From: Rhodocyclaceae bacterium
GTDB lineage: Bacteria > Pseudomonadota > Gammaproteobacteria > Burkholderiales > Rhodocyclaceae
Direction: 5' to 3'
Length of the DNA: 51,744 bases
Assembly: GCA_004379165.1 (NCBI GenBank)
Contig: NKXK01000043.1
Coordinates: 1-51,744 of the forward strand
The position numbers were made by a program, and so were the translations under genes. The notes beneath the pieces are model-generated. The model searched no databases and was not told where the DNA came from. It saw only the letters and a program-made list of their open reading frames with translations. Below, in pieces: positions 1 through 7,866 of this stretch; within the stretch, counting starts at the first letter, position 1, and every line of letters starts with the position of its first letter.

Positions 1-153
1 TGGATGGGGGAAGTGTGTCCGGCGGTCAAAGGGCGAGTCATCGCCATTGACGGTAAAGCCTTGCGGGGATCGGCGCGCTCCGGGTGCGGTCTGCGGGCCC
101 TTCATCAGGTTTCTGCCTATGCGGCCGCTCGTCGTTGCTTTTGTCAGACATGA
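1..153 (+). pseudogene. ISAs1-family transposase remnant
   Basis: An open frame enters from the left edge and stops at TGA (151-153). The peptide contains VIAIDGKALRGS followed by ALHQVSAYAA, which is the catalytic-domain signature of ISAs1-family (DDE_Tnp_ISAs1) transposases, including the first Asp region and the downstream His-Gln-Val-Ser-Ala stretch. Only about 50 residues are visible. The frame ends shortly after this motif, whereas a full transposase continues for another 200 residues or so, so this is a broken copy. No terminal inverted repeat is visible to its right. Recognition is by motif only; the upstream part lies outside the window. Confidence 0.72.
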
Positions 154-189
154 GGTGTTTCGATGCCCGCGGGGACTCTTGCATCACGG

Positions 190-227
190 CTGCGGTCAAT
201 CCGAAAAAGTGCCTAAAATCCGGATGC
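190..227 (+). repeat. Dispersed ~35-bp element, copy 1
   Basis: Begins CTGCGGTCAATCCGAAAAA and ends with AAAATCCGGAT. It matches the family core described in the findings. The CCG and CGG arms can pair to form a short hairpin. It lies between the transposase remnant and the terminator of the cytochrome gene. Confidence 0.7.
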
Positions 228-241
228 GCGGCGCACAAACG

Positions 242-265
242 AAAAAGCCGGCGCTCGCGCCGGCT
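242..265 (-). terminator. Intrinsic terminator of the cytochrome c / PQQ-dehydrogenase unit
   Basis: An 8-bp perfect stem (AGCCGGCG at 246-253 with CGCCGGCT at 258-265, loop CTCG) is followed on the minus strand by a run of T (242-246). It lies 23 bp past the stop of the leftward cytochrome gene. Confidence 0.85.
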
Positions 266-288
266 GACTTAAATCACGGAATCGCGGT

Positions 289-669
289 TTAGTTTAGCGC
301 CAGAATCCAGCTCACCAGCTTGCGCGCATTGCCCTCGGTAATGGCCACTGCGTTGGGCGGCATCGACAGGCCGCTGACCTTGTCCTTCCAGTGGCTGCTG
401 TAAGGGTTGGAACCCTCTAGCACGACGCGGGTCAGGAATTCGACATTGCCCGGCTTGCCCTTGTACTGGCGGGCGACGTCCTGCCACGCCGGTCCGATCG
501 GCTTCATGCCGCTCGGGCCGGGCTTGCCGGATTCAATGCTGTGGCAGGTCATGCAGCCACTGCTGGTCGCCAGCTTGAGGGCTTCGGTGTCGGCCTTCGG
601 GTCGGCCAGGGTTGTGCCGGCCATCACCAAGCCGAGGACCAGCACGCTAAGATTTCGGCCATGATGCAT
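289..669 (-). CDS. c-type cytochrome (class I), partner of the PQQ dehydrogenase
   Basis: A 126-residue periplasmic monoheme cytochrome. The start at 669 is preferred over an upstream in-frame start because AAGGAG sits 7 nt before it and it gives a clean signal peptide (residues 1-22, cut after LA). The heme motif is C39-M-T-C42-H43, and Met103 in GLSMPPN is the likely sixth ligand, which is the class I c551/c552 layout. It is the second gene of a leftward unit behind the PQQ alcohol dehydrogenase (81 bp apart), so it is the likely direct electron acceptor, as with cytochrome c550 beside ethanol dehydrogenase in pseudomonads. The partner role is inferred from position; the heme family is seen directly. 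Confidence 0.9.
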   Translation of the reverse strand: MHHGRNLSVLVLGLVMAGTTLADPKADTEALKLATSSGCMTCHSIESGKPGPSGMKPIGPAWQDVARQYKGKPGNVEFLTRVVLEGSNPYSSHWKDKVSGLSMPPNAVAITEGNARKLVSWILALN

Positions 670-749
670 GGCGCTTCTCCTTGTTTGCGAACGTAAAACG
701 GGAGGCCGGCATGCGGGGGGCATGCCGGCCTGATGGGCTGATAGGCCGC

Positions 750-2537
750 TTAAACGCCCTTGTGCAGCTTGAAGACCCAGACGGAACCACCTTGCTCAAG
801 GTAGTTCACGCGCTTGGCGACGTCGCCGCCCCACAGCGGCACGGCGCCGCCCCATCCGGTAACGACAGCGATCATCTGCTCGCCATCCTGCTCCCAGCTG
901 ACCGGCGGTGCAACGATGCCGGTGCCGGTCTGGAAGGACCACAGCTCCTTGCCGGTCTTGGCATCAACACCCTTCAGGTAGCCTTCCGGGGTGCCGTAGA
1001 AAATCAGGCCGCCGGCGGTGGTCAGGACGCCACCCCAGAGCGGGGCGTAGTTCTTGTTTTCCCAGACAATCTTGCCGGAAACCGGGTCGATGGCGCGCAG
1101 CACGCCGATGTGGTCGTCGTGGATCGCCTTGATGGTGAAGCCGGCGCCGAGATAGGCGGCGCCCTTCTTGTAGGCGACCGGTTCGTTCCAGATGTCCATC
1201 GACCATTCGTTGGCCGGCACGTAGAAGAGGCCGGTCTGCGGGCTGTAGGCCATCTGCTGCTGGTTCTTGCCGCCGAGGAAGGACGGTGCCGAGACGACGA
1301 CTTTGCCCTTCTTGCCTTCCGGATCATCCGCCGGGTTGCCCGGGCGGCCGTCCGCCGTGTAGATCGGGCGGCCGGTGTTCATGTCGTAGCCGGTGGCCCA
1401 GGTGATCTTCTTGACGAAGGGGAAGGCATTCAACAGCTTGCCGTTGGTCCGGTCGTTGACAAAGAAGAAACCGTTGCGGTCGGCCTTGCCGCCGGCCTTG
1501 ATCAGCTTGCCGGTCTTCGGATCCTTGTAGTCGAAGGATACGAATTCATTGACGCCGTCGAAGTCCCAGCCGTCGTGCGGGGTGTTCTGGTAGTGCCAGA
1601 CGATCTTGCCGGTGTCGGCGTCGATGGCGACGGTCGATGACGAGAAGAGGTTGTCGCCCGGGCGCAGGTGGCTGTTCCACGGAGCCGGGTTGCCGGTGCC
1701 GGCGAAGATCAGGTTGGTTTCCGGGTCGTAGGTGGCGCCGTTCCAGGTCGCGGCGCCGCCGGTCTTCCACAGGTCGCCGGTCCAGGTGGCGTTGGTGGTG
1801 CCGGAGATGCCGTTGTCGACCTTGTTGCCGTCCTTGTCGAAGGTGTAACCCATGTGGCCTTCGACGGTCGGGCGGGTCCACACCAGTTTGCCGGTGAGCG
1901 GATCGCGGGCGTCGATGCGGCCGACAACCCCGAATTCACCACCGGAAACGCCGGTGATCAGCTTGCCCTTGGCGACGATCGGGGCAGCGGTCATCGAATA
2001 GCCAGCCTTGTAGTCTTCGATCTTTTCCTTCCAAACCACCTTGCCGGTGTTCTGGTCGAGCGCGACCAGCTGGGCATCCAGCGTGCCAAAGATCACCAAG
2101 TCGCCGTAAAGGGCGGCGCCGCGGTTGATCACGTCACAGCAGGGCATGATGCCATCCGGCAGGCGGTGCTCGTATTTCCACAGCTTCTTGCCGGTTTTGG
2201 CGTCCATCGCGAACAGGCGGCTGTAGGAGGCAGTGACGAACATCTTGCCGTTGTGGATCACCGGCTGCGATTCCTGGCCACGCTGCTTTTCACCGCCGAA
2301 GGACATCGACCAGGCCGGCACGAGGTTCTTGACGGTCTTGGTGTTGATTGCGGTCATCGGGCTGTGACGCTGGCCCTGGGTACCGATACCGAAACTGACG
2401 ACGTCGCTGTTGGTTTTCGCATCATTGAGGATGTCGGCGTCGGTAACGCCGGCAGTGACCGAGCCGGCGGCGAAAGCCGAGGCCAGCGCGAGAGCGAGGG
2501 CGAAGGATTTCGGCCTGAAGGGGGAGTGACTGTGCAT
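750..2537 (-). CDS. PQQ-dependent methanol/ethanol-type dehydrogenase with lanthanide signature
   Basis: A 595-residue periplasmic quinoprotein (signal peptide about 1-29) built from eight tryptophan-docking beta-propeller repeats. Visible active-site features are the vicinal disulfide C133-C134 that contacts PQQ, metal ligands E201 (GGEFG) and N283 (TGNPAPWN), and catalytic Asp306. Asp308 lies two residues later (AIDADTG). In XoxF, ExaF and PedH this second Asp marks lanthanide-dependent enzymes; calcium enzymes carry Ala, Ser or Thr there. The length and the [11 protein letters not shown] region resemble alcohol dehydrogenases of the ExaA/PedH type, so the substrate is probably a short alcohol or aldehyde. 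Electrons would go to the adjacent cytochrome. It is transcribed from a sigma-54 promoter about 110 bp upstream. Metal preference and substrate are inferences. Confidence 0.94.
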   Translation of the reverse strand: MHSHSPFRPKSFALALALASAFAAGSVTAGVTDADILNDAKTNSDVVSFGIGTQGQRHSPMTAINTKTVKNLVPAWSMSFGGEKQRGQESQPVIHNGKMFVTASYSRLFAMDAKTGKKLWKYEHRLPDGIMPCCDVINRGAALYGDLVIFGTLDAQLVALDQNTGKVVWKEKIEDYKAGYSMTAAPIVAKGKLITGVSGGEFGVVGRIDARDPLTGKLVWTRPTVEGHMGYTFDKDGNKVDNGISGTTNATWTGDLWKTGGAATWNGATYDPETNLIFAGTGNPAPWNSHLRPGDNLFSSSTVAIDADTGKIVWHYQNTPHDGWDFDGVNEFVSFDYKDPKTGKLIKAGGKADRNGFFFVNDRTNGKLLNAFPFVKKITWATGYDMNTGRPIYTADGRPGNPADDPEGKKGKVVVSAPSFLGGKNQQQMAYSPQTGLFYVPANEWSMDIWNEPVAYKKGAAYLGAGFTIKAIHDDHIGVLRAIDPVSGKIVWENKNYAPLWGGVLTTAGGLIFYGTPEGYLKGVDAKTGKELWSFQTGTGIVAPPVSWEQDGEQMIAVVTGWGGAVPLWGGDVAKRVNYLEQGGSVWVFKLHKGV

Positions 2538-2659
2538 GGAATGTCTCCTGGTTTATCCAATGGTTTCACCGCACCCGACCATCCGGCGCGGGGGCGATGA
2601 AGCGTTGCCCGGTGTGTTGCCTCCGTTCCCTGGATCCACACGCGGGCTGCGGCTATTTC

Positions 2660-2675
2660 TGCAAGGGGTGTGCCA
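2660..2675 (-). promoter_or_regulatory. Sigma-54 promoter for the PQQ dehydrogenase unit
   Basis: On the minus strand the sequence reads TGGCACACCCCTTGCA. This matches TGGCAC-N5-TTGCA, with GG and GC separated by exactly 10 nt. It points at the dehydrogenase start (2537), with a predicted leader of about 110 nt. Confidence 0.8.
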
Positions 2676-2780
2676 CGCTCGCTAATTCCCCCGCAGCGGC
2701 CGCCTGGCTTGGCATTCCGGCAATCGGGCGGGGGAGGTGCCGGGGCTGTTCGTTCGTTGCGTCGTTGTTGAAAAAAACAC

Positions 2781-2805
2781 CAGTTGCTCCATCGTTGAAC
2801 AACTG
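2781..2805. promoter_or_regulatory. Inverted repeat, candidate enhancer site between divergent sigma-54 promoters
   Basis: CAGTTG (2781-2786) and CAACTG (2800-2805) form an inverted repeat. It sits roughly 105 bp upstream of the leftward -24 element and 80 bp upstream of the rightward one, the usual distance for an enhancer-binding protein. The rest of the 405-bp divergent region (2538-2942) is GC-rich with no other gene visible. Binding-site status is inferred. Confidence 0.45.
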
Positions 2806-2887
2806 TGCCTGTTCCCGTTGTTGCGACCGGCAGAGGAAATGACGCAAAAAGCCTGCTGCTAGGGGCACACCAGCGTGGGGTGGTGGT

Positions 2888-2904
2888 TTGGCACAGCGTT
2901 TGCA
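2888..2904 (+). promoter_or_regulatory. Sigma-54 promoter for the SoxYZ-like / relay operon
   Basis: TTGGCACAGCGTTTGCA is a full match to the -24/-12 consensus (TTGGCAC-N5-TTGCA), with GG and GC separated by 10 nt. The predicted start is near 2915, about 28 nt before the first gene (2943). Confidence 0.85.
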
Positions 2905-2942
2905 GACAAGGCGGCATATGCCGAAAGGCCGAGGAGCCCGCG

Positions 2943-3713
2943 ATGTTGAACTTCCCCCTGACGATTGCTGCCATTGCGCTGACCGCGCTGATGCCGCCGG
3001 GCGAGGCCTTTGCCTTGCAGGAGGCGGGGGACCCGCTGGGCTCGGCGCGCTGGGGAGATATGCAGAAGCAGGTGCTGCCGGGGGCGACGGTGATCTTCGA
3101 CCCGCGGGTCAAGGTGATTGCCCCGTCGGTCGCTGAAAACCCGATGCAGGTGCCGGTGACCATCGATGCCACGGCGCTGCCTGGGGTGCAGGAGGTGCTG
3201 GTCTTTGCCGATTTCAACCCCATCCTGCAGGTTTTGCGCTTCTTTCCGGAGGAGGCCAAACCCTTCCTCGGTTTTCGGCTCAAGCTGCAGCAGTCCAGCC
3301 CGGTCCGCGCCGCCGTGCGCACCGCCGACGGCGTCTGGCATGTTGGCGGCACCTGGGTGAATACCACCGGTGGCGGCTGTACCGCGCCCTCGGCAGCTGC
3401 CGCCTCGCCGGAGTGGCAGAAACGGCTCAACGAGGTTAGCGCCCGCCAGTGGTCGGAGGGGCCGAACGCCGGCCGGATTCGACTGCGCATCGTGCATCCG
3501 ATGGACACCGGGCTGATCGCCGGGACGCCGGCTTTTCATCTAGAAGAAATCAATCTGACCGACAGCGCCGGGCGTCGCCTGATGCGCCTGCAGACCTTTG
3601 AGCCGGTTGCGGAAAATCCGGTATTCACCTTGCAGCGGCAGGGCGGTGGCGATATCGAGATCAGCGGTCGTGACAACAACGGCAATCTGCTCAAGGCGAG
3701 GATCGCACCGTGA
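2943..3713 (+). CDS. Quinoprotein dehydrogenase-associated SoxYZ-like carrier
   Basis: A 256-residue exported protein (signal peptide about 1-25) that fuses a SoxY-like domain (about 40-150) to a SoxZ-like domain (about 165-255). Cys146 sits in TTGGGCTAPS, between the two halves, recalling the carrier Cys in the GGCGG tail of SoxY. This matches the described family of SoxYZ-like proteins found next to PQQ enzymes (quinoprotein relay system). The start is supported by GAGGAG 10 nt upstream. It is first in the rightward operon, and its stop overlaps the GTG start of the metallohydrolase. The family is thought to carry a small group or sulfur species on Cys; the cargo is unknown. Confidence 0.88.
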   Translation: MLNFPLTIAAIALTALMPPGEAFALQEAGDPLGSARWGDMQKQVLPGATVIFDPRVKVIAPSVAENPMQVPVTIDATALPGVQEVLVFADFNPILQVLRFFPEEAKPFLGFRLKLQQSSPVRAAVRTADGVWHVGGTWVNTTGGGCTAPSAAAASPEWQKRLNEVSARQWSEGPNAGRIRLRIVHPMDTGLIAGTPAFHLEEINLTDSAGRRLMRLQTFEPVAENPVFTLQRQGGGDIEISGRDNNGNLLKARIAP

Positions 3714-4666
3714 GCGGGCATTTGGGTCGCTTCCTCGGCGTATTGCTGGCCGGGGCCGCGCTGGCGCTGTCCCTGCGCGTGGCCGCCGACGATTACCGTC
3801 TGCGTCCGCAGCAAATTGCGCCCGATGTATACGCGGTGATCGGCGCGACCGAAGACTTCGATACCAGAAACGGCGGCAATATCGTCAATTCCGCTTTCAT
3901 CGTCGGCAGCGACGGCGTAGTCGTCATCGACAGCGGCCCGTCGCTGCGCTACGGCCAGCAACTGCGCCAGGCCATCGCCCGGGTGACGGACAAGCCGGTG
4001 GCGCTGGTCATCAATACCCACCACCACCCCGATCACTTTCTCGGCAATCAGGCCTTTGCCGATGTCGCCATCGGTGCGCTGGCCGAGACACGGACGGCGA
4101 TCGGCACCGAAGGCAATGCCTTTGCCGAAAACCTCTACCGGATGAGCGGCAGCTGGATGAAGGGCACCGAAGTGCTGGCGCCGAACCGCACACTGAGCGC
4201 CGGTGCGCTGGCGGTGGCTGGCCGGCGTTTGCGTCTGCTGGCGTTTGACGGTCACACCGGTGCCGATCTGGCGATTTTCGATGAAGCCAGCGGTGTACTG
4301 TTCGCCGGCGATCTGGTCTTCAACCAGCGAGCCCCGACCACGCCGCACGCCGACATTGCCCATTGGCTGCAGAGCCTGACGGCGCTGGAGAAGATCACCG
4401 GCGAGCGCGGCTTTCGCGTCTTGCTGCCCGGGCATGGCCAGCCGGCCAGCGACGCCGCGCCCATTCGCCAGACCCGCGCTTGGCTGGAGTGGCTGGCCGC
4501 GCGCATGAACGAGGCCGCCCGTGCCGGTCTGGAAACGAATGAAGTGCTGGCCCTGCCGCTGCCGCCGCAGTTCGCCAACATGCCGATGGCAGTCGAGGAA
4601 TACCGGCGCTCGGTCGGCCATCTCTTCCCTGCGGCCGAGAATGCCGCACTGGGCGCCGCGCAATGA
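3710..4666 (+). CDS. Quinoprotein relay system zinc metallohydrolase (MBL fold)
   Basis: A 318-residue metallo-beta-lactamase-fold protein with an N-terminal signal/anchor (about 7-26). The metal motif H104-x-H106-x-D108-H109 (THHHPDHFLG) is intact, followed by further conserved FDGHTGADL, FAGDLVF and LLPGHGQP elements. It starts with GTG overlapping the previous stop (GTGA) and its own stop overlaps the ATG of the TonB gene, indicating tight co-translation. Such SoxH-like hydrolases recur beside SoxYZ-like carriers in PQQ-dehydrogenase clusters and are distant relatives of PqqB. The reaction is not known. Role in maturation or protection of the quinoprotein is a family-level inference. Confidence 0.87.
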   Translation: MSGHLGRFLGVLLAGAALALSLRVAADDYRLRPQQIAPDVYAVIGATEDFDTRNGGNIVNSAFIVGSDGVVVIDSGPSLRYGQQLRQAIARVTDKPVALVINTHHHPDHFLGNQAFADVAIGALAETRTAIGTEGNAFAENLYRMSGSWMKGTEVLAPNRTLSAGALAVAGRRLRLLAFDGHTGADLAIFDEASGVLFAGDLVFNQRAPTTPHADIAHWLQSLTALEKITGERGFRVLLPGHGQPASDAAPIRQTRAWLEWLAARMNEAARAGLETNEVLALPLPPQFANMPMAVEEYRRSVGHLFPAAENAALGAAQ

Positions 4667-5424
4667 GCGCCATGACGGCATTGACCGCCGATTTTTCGCC
4701 ACCTGCGGTCGACCGGAAATTCTGGCTGATTCTGGCCGGCTCGGTTCTGCTGCATGCAACGCTGTTTCTGGTGACGGCGTGGGAGCGCAAGCAGGGGCCG
4801 CTGAAGATGCCGCCGCTGCTCGCGTCGATTCGTCTCGCTGTACCGGCGGTGGGGGAAATGCCGCAGTCAGTGCCCCTGCCCGCAGCACCGGCGTTGGCGG
4901 CGTCGGCGCAGTCTGCGATGACGCCGCCGGTAACGCAGGCCGCTCGCCGCGCGGTTGCTGCCACCGCGCTTGCTGTGCCTGCGGCCGTGCAGCCGGCAGC
5001 GAGCGTCCAGGCTGCCGCATCGCTGGTGCCATCGGCCCTGCCGCCCATGCCGAGCGTTGCTGAGTCCACGCCGGTTGCAACAGCCCCGGTCGCTCCAACT
5101 GCGGTGTCCACCGATGTCGCCGCCGAAGCGCTGGCCCGTTACCGGCAACGTCTGACCAGCCTGCTTGCCCGCCAGCAGAGCTACCCGCGCATCGCCGAAA
5201 TGCGCGGCTGGGAGGGCGAGGTCCGGCTGCGCCTGCGGGTCGCCCGCAAGGGCCAGCTGCTGGCCGTCGCCCTGGACCGATCCAGTGGCCATGCCGTCCT
5301 CGACGACCATGCGGCATCGATGCTTGCCGAACTGGGAACACTGCCGCCGCTGCCCGAGGCGGTTGAGGGCAGCGAGATTCAGGTCGTCGTGCCGGTCAAT
5401 TACCGCCTCAATAAAACAACATAA
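4663..5424 (+). CDS. TonB-family energy transducer
   Basis: A 253-residue TonB-like protein. It has one membrane anchor at about 17-40 (KFWLILAGSVLLHATLFLV), a long Ala/Pro-rich periplasmic linker (about 60-150) and a C-terminal TonB domain (about 155-250, with SYPRIAEMRGWEGEV). No ExbB/ExbD pair is beside it; the nearest set is at 40.9-42.7 kb. It lies 20 bp before a TonB-dependent receptor and is probably its dedicated partner. The ATGA overlap with the metallohydrolase stop places it in the sigma-54 operon. The anchor-coding stretch contains a weak resemblance to the dispersed element (4703-4725), judged coincidental. Confidence 0.88.
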   Translation: MSAMTALTADFSPPAVDRKFWLILAGSVLLHATLFLVTAWERKQGPLKMPPLLASIRLAVPAVGEMPQSVPLPAAPALAASAQSAMTPPVTQAARRAVAATALAVPAAVQPAASVQAAASLVPSALPPMPSVAESTPVATAPVAPTAVSTDVAAEALARYRQRLTSLLARQQSYPRIAEMRGWEGEVRLRLRVARKGQLLAVALDRSSGHAVLDDHAASMLAELGTLPPLPEAVEGSEIQVVVPVNYRLNKTT

Positions 5425-5444
5425 GCCCTGCCAGCGAGAAAAAA

Positions 5445-7781
5445 ATGGAGACAACCCGCAATTCAACCCGCCAACCCTTGCTCCGCAGCGCCTGCAGTCT
5501 GGCGCTGGCCGCTGCCTTCCCCGTGCTGCCGGCATACGCGCAGTCGGTTGTTATGACCGAGCCGGTCGAGGTCGTCGGCAATTCGCCGCTCGCCGGCATC
5601 GGTATCCCGCGTTTGCAGGTGCCAGCCAATGTCCAAACCGTCAGCGGCCGCCAGCTGGAAGAGCAGGAGGCGCTGAGCCTACCCGAGTTCATGGCGCTCC
5701 AGTTGCCCAGCGTCAATCTTAACGAGATCCAGGGCAATCCCTTCCAGGCCGACCTCAATTACCGCGGTTTCACCGCCTCTCCCTTGCTCGGTACGCCGCA
5801 GGGCTTGTCGGTTTATGTTGACGGCGTTCGCGTCAATGAACCCTTCGGTGACACGGTGAACTGGGAATTGCTGCCCAATTCGGCGATTGCCGGCATCGAC
5901 CTGATGCCCGGGTCGAATCCGGTGTTCGGCCTCAACACCCTCGGCGGGGCGCTGGCGATCCGTACCAAGAACGGCTTTGCCGATGCCGGCACCCGTGCCG
6001 AGTTGTCCGGCGGCAGCTTCGGGCGCCGTCGCATCGAACTGGAACACGGTGGCAAGGCCGGGGCAATCGGCTGGTATGTCGCTGCCGACGATTTCAAGGA
6101 GGATGGCTGGCGTGACCGCTCGCCTTCCGAAGCCCGGCAGTTCTTCGGCAAGCTGTCGTATCGCAGCAGTGCCGCCGAAGCCGACCTCAGCCTGACCCGC
6201 GCCCGCACCAAGATGACAGGCAACGGGCTGGTGCCGCTGTCGATGCTCTCCCAGCGCCGTGAAGCAGTCTTCACCCACCCTGACCAGACGCGCAACGATC
6301 TGACGCAGATCGCCCTCAATGGCCGCCTCTGGCTCAGCGACAGCCAGAGCCTGTCGGGCAATGTCTATCACCGTCGCAACACCACGCGCACGCTCAATGG
6401 CGATGCCAACGACGGTTTCGAAGGCGGCCCCTTCGACGGCGTGTCGAATGAGGAATCGGGGGCCAACAACCGCACCCGTACCGTGCAGCGCGGCAACGGC
6501 GTCAGCGGCCAGTGGAACCTGATGACGGCCCGCCATCAGCTGACGGCTGGCGCCTCCTATGACCACGCGCGGATGCGTTTCGTGCAGACCGAGCAGGACG
6601 GCATCCTCGACGCCAACCGCGGGGTGGTGCCGAGCGAGGACGAGCAGGAAGAAAACCGCCTGCACGGAACGACGCGCACCGCCAGCGTGTTCCTCACCGA
6701 TACCATCAAGCTCGCCGACGGCCTGCACCTGACCGGTTCTGCCCGTTACAACATGAGCCGGGTCACCACCTTTGACGAACTCAATCGCACGGCGCCCAAT
6801 CTCGACGGCGACCACCGCTATCGCAAGCTCAACCCGGCGCTCGGTCTGACCTGGCAGCTGCTGCCGGCGCTCAATGCCTACGCAGGTTTCAGTCAGGGCA
6901 ATCGCGTACCGACGCCGATCGAACTCGGTTGCGCCGACCCCGCCAACCCCTGCACCCTGCCCAATTCGATGGCTGCCGATCCCTACCTGAAGCAGGTGGT
7001 GGCGCAGACGGTTGAGGCCGGCCTGCGCGGCCGCTTCGTTGGCGATGTCCAGTGGAACGCCGGGGTCTTCCGTACCCTCAGCCGCGACGACATTCTCTTC
7101 GTCGGTACCTCGACCAGCGCCGGCTATTTCACCAATTTCGGCAAGACCCAGCGTCAGGGCCTGGAGCTTGGCCTGTCCGGCCGCCAGCGTCAGGTCGACT
7201 GGTTCGCCCATTACAGCTATCTGCACGCCACCTTCCAGTCTGCTGCCTGCCTGCTCGCCGAGAACAACAGCAGCCGCGGCACGGCGCCAGAATGTACGGC
7301 GGGCGGCCAGGATGACGAAATTTACGTCAAGAAGGGCAATCGCCTGCCCGGCCTGCCGACGCACAGCCTGAAGCTCGGGCTGAGCTGGAAGGCGACCGAC
7401 TGGCTGCGCGTCGGCGGCGACATGCAGGCCTTCTCCGGCCAGTATGTGCGCGGCAACGAGAACAACCAGCACGGTTCCGGCACCTATACCGACGCCTTCG
7501 GCAACGTCCGTACCTTCGACGGCAACGGCCGCCTGCCCGGCTATGCCATCTTCAATCTGAACGCCGACGCCCGTCTCGGCGCCGGCTGGCAGCTCTTTGC
7601 CAAACTCAACAACCTGTTCGACAAGCGTTACGCGACGGCCGGCGCACTGGCCGAGAACCCTTTCAACGCCGCCGGCAGCTTCCAGATCGACTCCAACGAC
7701 TGGCGCCGTGAAACCTTCGTCGCCCCGGGGGCACCGCGTGCCGCCTGGGTTGGCGTCCGCTACGTCTTTGGCGGCAAGTGA
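5445..7781 (+). CDS. TonB-dependent outer-membrane receptor (quinoprotein-operon type)
   Basis: A 778-residue receptor: signal peptide 1-30, plug about 40-175 (RGFTASPLLGTPQGLSVYVDG, GGALAIRTKNG), then a 22-strand barrel ending in a C-terminal beta-signal with aromatic residues (VGVRYVFGGK). Extracellular loops carry Asp/Glu-rich stretches such as PSEDEQEEN and a Cys pair around 503-510. The ligand cannot be read from sequence. Position after a private TonB and inside the PQQ-dehydrogenase operon suggests uptake of something the enzyme needs, such as a lanthanide chelate. PQQ itself is better assigned to the second receptor at 11.0 kb. No Fur box is visible upstream, which argues against a siderophore role. 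Confidence 0.88.
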   Translation: METTRNSTRQPLLRSACSLALAAAFPVLPAYAQSVVMTEPVEVVGNSPLAGIGIPRLQVPANVQTVSGRQLEEQEALSLPEFMALQLPSVNLNEIQGNPFQADLNYRGFTASPLLGTPQGLSVYVDGVRVNEPFGDTVNWELLPNSAIAGIDLMPGSNPVFGLNTLGGALAIRTKNGFADAGTRAELSGGSFGRRRIELEHGGKAGAIGWYVAADDFKEDGWRDRSPSEARQFFGKLSYRSSAAEADLSLTRARTKMTGNGLVPLSMLSQRREAVFTHPDQTRNDLTQIALNGRLWLSDSQSLSGNVYHRRNTTRTLNGDANDGFEGGPFDGVSNEESGANNRTRTVQRGNGVSGQWNLMTARHQLTAGASYDHARMRFVQTEQDGILDANRGVVPSEDEQEENRLHGTTRTASVFLTDTIKLADGLHLTGSARYNMSRVTTFDELNRTAPNLDGDHRYRKLNPALGLTWQLLPALNAYAGFSQGNRVPTPIELGCADPANPCTLPNSMAADPYLKQVVAQTVEAGLRGRFVGDVQWNAGVFRTLSRDDILFVGTSTSAGYFTNFGKTQRQGLELGLSGRQRQVDWFAHYSYLHATFQSAACLLAENNSSRGTAPECTAGGQDDEIYVKKGNRLPGLPTHSLKLGLSWKATDWLRVGGDMQAFSGQYVRGNENNQHGSGTYTDAFGNVRTFDGNGRLPGYAIFNLNADARLGAGWQLFAKLNNLFDKRYATAGALAENPFNAAGSFQIDSNDWRRETFVAPGAPRAAWVGVRYVFGGK

Positions 7782-7810
7782 GCGGCAGGTGCGTTCCGTG
7801 ACCGTCCCTC

Positions 7811-7840
7811 GTTTTTGGCCGTTTTTTCAGGTTGACCTTA
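7811..7840 (-). repeat. Dispersed element, degenerate copy 2
   Basis: Reads GTTTTTGGCCGTTTTTTCAGG then TTGACC on the plus strand, the complement of the family core. It lies between the receptor stop and the sensor-kinase start. Confidence 0.55.
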
Positions 7841-7866
7841 GCCGTCGCCGGCACGGGGGCTGGTCG

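Noticed and set aside
681..1640. Long plus-strand open frame opposite the PQQ dehydrogenase
   Set aside because: It is antisense to a clear family member, has no motif, and its composition is that of a reverse-frame shadow in GC-rich DNA.
4703..4725. Possible copy of the dispersed element in the first TonB gene
   Set aside because: Only about 15 bases match, and the encoded KFWLILAGSVLLH is normal for TonB membrane anchors, so chance is enough.
3536..5341. 601-codon minus-strand frame opposite the metallohydrolase and TonB genes
   Set aside because: Low-complexity Arg/Ala/Gly sequence with no domain; the plus-strand genes have intact catalytic motifs and overlapping starts and stops.
5679..7472. 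597-codon minus-strand frame opposite the first TonB receptor
   Set aside because: Antisense shadow with no recognisable fold or start signal.
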